The notes beneath the pieces are model-generated. The model was not told the DNA's origin, searched no databases, and saw only the letters and a program-made list of their open reading frames with translations. 64,000 nt of DNA from Bacillota bacterium. GTDB lineage: Bacteria > Bacillota > Bacilli > Paenibacillales > Paenibacillaceae. The position numbers and the translations under genes were made by a program. Shown here piece after piece: positions 61,424 through 64,000 of the stretch; position 1 is the first letter of the stretch, and the number at the start of each line of letters is the position of its first letter. The stretch spans positions 1 through 64,000 of the forward strand of contig JAEWAQ010000058.1 of assembly GCA_023391635.1 (NCBI GenBank), written 5' to 3'.

Positions 61424-63919
61424 ATGACAAGCGGATTGCAATACGAGCCTATGAGATTGAAGAGAACCGTCATTAACCGGTGGCTCGCCAGCGGCATCTT
61501 CGAAACGAAGATGAAGTTCGTTCCTATGACGATGGAGGGCGACATCAACGACTGGCTTATCAAAGGGTTCTCTGCCCATGAAAATCCTTGCCGTAAGGAG
61601 TTCGTAACGAACCGCAGAAGCCGCGTGCCGGCTAAGATCGATGTCGGGCAGGCGCTTCCGGGCTCCACGCTGGCGCTGCGAGGCCAGGAGAAGTCTTGGG
61701 AAGTATACTTTCCTTGGGGGAACCCGCGTGTAGAGTGGTCGGGGTTCTGGTTCGTTCCGACACACTTGTGTTCTTATGCCGTCACCGGCGTCGTCGCTTC
61801 GTCCGCACATCAGGCCAAACTGGTTTTGAGAACTTCCGGAGGGTTGACCTTATGGCTGAACGGCCATTTGATGACCGATTTTACCCCGTTTACACGCAAC
61901 GTCGAGCAGGAGACGGAACTGACGGTGGAGCTTCAGGCAGGCTTGAATGAATTGGTCGTATGCTGCGAGGACTTGGCGGAACGGGACACGCGGTATTATT
62001 TCAATATCGAATATGAAGGGCCTGAAGTCGTGCGAATTCGGGTTCCGCTGGACCCGGACACCTCGGCGGAAGACGTAAAAGCGGTGGAACGGGCACTGGA
62101 GGATGCCTATTTTCCGAAGGATGTTGTAACTTCCGGCGATGTGAAGCTGATGATGACGAATCCTCTGAATGAGCGGCTTAGCCTCTCCGTCATGCACGGG
62201 AACGTGAACAAGGTCGAGGTGCTTGAACAAGGCGCCGCCGAAATAAATCTGGGGGATGTGTCGGGCTTCGCAATGGATTTCACGGTCATGCGCCTCCAGA
62301 CGAAGGTCGGTTCAGTCCACATTTCGAAGCTTGCTGCGCTGCAGCTGTTTCCGAAGACATACGGGGAAATTCGGGCGGATACGATCGAAGAGCGTAAACG
62401 GCAAGCTTTGTCCTTCATTGTCGATCATGGAAAATCGGGCGTTCCCAAGGCGATCGCGCAAATCGCAACCGGACGCGATATCAGCACGGCTAAAGCGCTG
62501 ATCAGGAACGGGATTCGGGGGATCAACGAGCGCAGAGACTGCAGCGATTTCGAGATGATCGGCTTGTTCAAGCTATGGAAGGAATACCGTCATACGGAAC
62601 TGTTCGAGCCCGGCTTCTGGGAGGAGCTCAAAAGCTGCGTTCTGAATTACCGCTACTGGATTGACGAGCCCGGAGATGATGTCATGTGGTTTTTCAGCGA
62701 AAATCACGCCCTGACCTTCCATGCATGTGAATTATTCGCTGGCCAACTGTTTCCCGAGGAAATATTTACAAACAGCGGAGAGAGTGGCTTGATCCATAGA
62801 CATAAGGGCGAACAACGGTTGACCCAATGGTTCGAGCGCTTCTTTGCCGAAGGATTGGCGGAATGGAATTCGAGCGCCTATATTCCGATCGACGCCGCCG
62901 GGCTGTTGCATATTTACGATTTGGCCGAATCCGACAAGCTTCGCGATTTGGCGAAGCAAGCGATGGACTTGCTCTATCGCTATATTGCAATCAACTCACA
63001 TAATGGCTTCGTCGCCGCCACCTTCGGACGGTCGTACGAGAAAGAAATCAAAGGGCATTATACCGCCGGAACGACTTCCCTATGCTGGATCGGCTACGGG
63101 GTTGGCACTATGAATCCTTACGCACGCAGCGTTATTTTGTGCCTGACGGATTATGCGCCGCCCAAATCGTATGAGCCCTACTTGAAAGTCGCCGAAAATG
63201 AAGAACTCATTTTTAAGAATGAGCAGGGCAAAGACGGATACGCAAAGCTGTACATGTACAAAAGAACCGGATATGCGATGTCCTCGATCTATAATTACCG
63301 CCCCGGCCTCCCGGGCTATCAAGAGCATGTCGTGGAAGCCTTCTTTACGCCGGAAGCGCAAGTATGGGTCAATCATCCCGGTGAGCGCAATTGTTTCGGA
63401 ACAGGTCGCCCCAGCTTCTGGGCCGGAAACGGCTGCCTGCCTAAAGTGGCTCAATACAAAGGGTTAAGCATATTGATGTATCGAATCGATCATCATCATA
63501 GCGTCGATTTTACTCACGCCTATTTTCCGGTTGCAGAGTTTGACCGTACCGGGCAGGCAGGAGGATGGCATTTCGCCGAGAAAAACGGCGCTTATATCGC
63601 CGTATACGCACGGAACGGACTTGAGCTTATGCGAACCGGTCCCGACAGAGACCGGGAGCTGCGCTCGGAAGGATACGATAACGTATGGCTCTTGCGGGCG
63701 TCGGATCGAGGGGAGAGCGGCTCCTTCGAGCAGTTCATGGATGACGTATGCGCCATGGAAATGAAGGTCTTCTCTCCCTGCGAAGTATCCATTGCAGACC
63801 GGAAGTACGGCAGTCTTCACATGTCCTGGGAAGGGCATCTCTCGGTCAATGGCATTGAACAAACCGGGAATTTCGGCGGCGTGGAAGGGGATTTAGAAAA
63901 ACGGGTTCCGATCGGTTAG
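61424..63919 (+). CDS. Large protein of unknown function, helical-barrel enzyme-like
   Basis: An 831-residue cytoplasmic protein. Residues 1-220 contain a beta-sandwich part with LRTSGGLTLWLNGHLM near 145 and LNELVVCCEDLAERDTRYYF near 180, the pattern of a GH2/GH78-type sugar-binding domain. About 330-600 is helical with WFFSENHALTFHACELFAGQLFP near 425 and EWNSSAYIPIDAAGLLHIYDLAES near 485, recalling the alpha/alpha toroid of polysaccharide lyases and heparinase-like enzymes. The last 200 residues are beta-rich. I do not recognise the family. GGGTGAGGG precedes the ATG. It overlaps the end of a convergent AraC-type gene by four bases. Confidence 0.75.
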   Translation: MTSGLQYEPMRLKRTVINRWLASGIFETKMKFVPMTMEGDINDWLIKGFSAHENPCRKEFVTNRRSRVPAKIDVGQALPGSTLALRGQEKSWEVYFPWGNPRVEWSGFWFVPTHLCSYAVTGVVASSAHQAKLVLRTSGGLTLWLNGHLMTDFTPFTRNVEQETELTVELQAGLNELVVCCEDLAERDTRYYFNIEYEGPEVVRIRVPLDPDTSAEDVKAVERALEDAYFPKDVVTSGDVKLMMTNPLNERLSLSVMHGNVNKVEVLEQGAAEINLGDVSGFAMDFTVMRLQTKVGSVHISKLAALQLFPKTYGEIRADTIEERKRQALSFIVDHGKSGVPKAIAQIATGRDISTAKALIRNGIRGINERRDCSDFEMIGLFKLWKEYRHTELFEPGFWEELKSCVLNYRYWIDEPGDDVMWFFSENHALTFHACELFAGQLFPEEIFTNSGESGLIHRHKGEQRLTQWFERFFAEGLAEWNSSAYIPIDAAGLLHIYDLAESDKLRDLAKQAMDLLYRYIAINSHNGFVAATFGRSYEKEIKGHYTAGTTSLCWIGYGVGTMNPYARSVILCLTDYAPPKSYEPYLKVAENEELIFKNEQGKDGYAKLYMYKRTGYAMSSIYNYRPGLPGYQEHVVEAFFTPEAQVWVNHPGERNCFGTGRPSFWAGNGCLPKVAQYKGLSILMYRIDHHHSVDFTHAYFPVAEFDRTGQAGGWHFAEKNGAYIAVYARNGLELMRTGPDRDRELRSEGYDNVWLLRASDRGESGSFEQFMDDVCAMEMKVFSPCEVSIADRKYGSLHMSWEGHLSVNGIEQTGNFGGVEGDLEKRVPIG

Positions 63920-64000
63920 TCTCCTGAAGAGTTCCGGATTTCTCTCGGCGTAAACCCGGTAGCGCGTTTAAACAGGGTATCGAAGTAGTTAACGTTGCAG
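63916..64000 (-). CDS. AraC-family regulator, C-terminal end (cut by window edge)
   Basis: The last 84 bases, read on the minus strand, encode VNYFDTLFKRATGFTPREIR and a few residues before a stop at 63916. This is the second recognition helix and tail of an AraC/XylS HTH domain (FxxxFKRxTGxTPxxyR). The rest is outside the window. It is convergent with the preceding gene and could regulate it. Confidence 0.85.
   Translation of the reverse strand, partial: CNVNYFDTLFKRATGFTPREIRNSSGD

Overview
The window looks like a chromosomal segment of a Paenibacillus-type member of the Firmicutes. Base composition is moderately GC-rich, ribosome binding sites are of the strong AGGAGG kind, and GTG and TTG starts are common. 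The gene content also fits: YesM/YesN-type two-component systems beside LplB/YtcP-type sugar importers, an opuC-type osmoprotectant operon, a Fur-type box, and many sugar-catabolic Gfo/Idh/MocA oxidoreductases. I found no tRNA, rRNA, CRISPR array or prophage. The only mobile element is the right end of an IS3-family element at position 1.

Region by region. 1-1349: IS3 remnant and uvsE (UV damage endonuclease). 1472-21581: a large saccharide-utilisation locus. It has a divergent AraC-type regulator and histidine kinase, a lipoprotein-dependent sugar ABC importer with two permeases, a secreted 1111-residue TIM-barrel hydrolase, three Gfo/Idh/MocA oxidoreductases, a GH106-like and a GH78-like cytoplasmic glycosidase (both rhamnosidase-type folds), an isomerase/epimerase-type TIM barrel of clearly lower GC, and a NagB-family deaminase. 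21773-25133: a DUF4358 lipoprotein, an MBOAT acyltransferase and a DHHW/AlgX-like protein, which form a cell-surface O-acetylation cassette. 25269-29320: an HTH regulator, a 49-residue Cys-rich protein, an intergenic repeat array, and an operon with a YhfC-like membrane protease, a PLDc_N small membrane protein and an ABC-2 exporter. The regulator and the operon share the same inverted-repeat operator. 29938-33572: a complete opuCABCD-type glycine betaine/carnitine/choline importer. 33573-35560: a 51-bp tandem repeat and two 5'-truncated genes fused head to head (a histidine kinase and a Cthe_2159-like protein), which look like the scar of one deletion. 35724-37289: rnz and a heme-degrading monooxygenase with a Fur box. 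37614-40310: an unusual 898-residue UxaA/GarD-type dehydratase. 40348-44507: a TetR regulator with twin operators, an ABC-2 exporter and a DHA2 drug-efflux MFS pump.

44721-55453 is a second sugar locus: histidine kinase, AraC-type regulator, an uncharacterised alpha/alpha-barrel protein, an ABC importer, galactonate dehydratase (dgoD) and a nucleoside hydrolase. 55513-61166 holds a luciferase-like oxidoreductase, an NAD-dependent epimerase, a fourth Gfo/Idh/MocA protein, an MFS pump and a divergent WYL/YafY-type regulator. 61424-64000 holds an 831-residue protein of unknown function facing the end of an AraC-family gene.

The overall picture is a soil or plant-associated saccharide specialist. 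In both large loci the kinase probably senses an extracellular sugar or a sugar-loaded binding protein. The regulator then activates the importer, and intracellular hydrolases and oxidoreductases process the imported oligosaccharide. The most original points are the density of oxidoreductases plus an isomerase next to rhamnosidase-type enzymes (possible oxidation-assisted glycoside cleavage), the rearranged dehydratase, the twin-operator regulon with a membrane protease and exporter, the deletion scar at about 34690, and four different short-repeat families confined to intergenic DNA.
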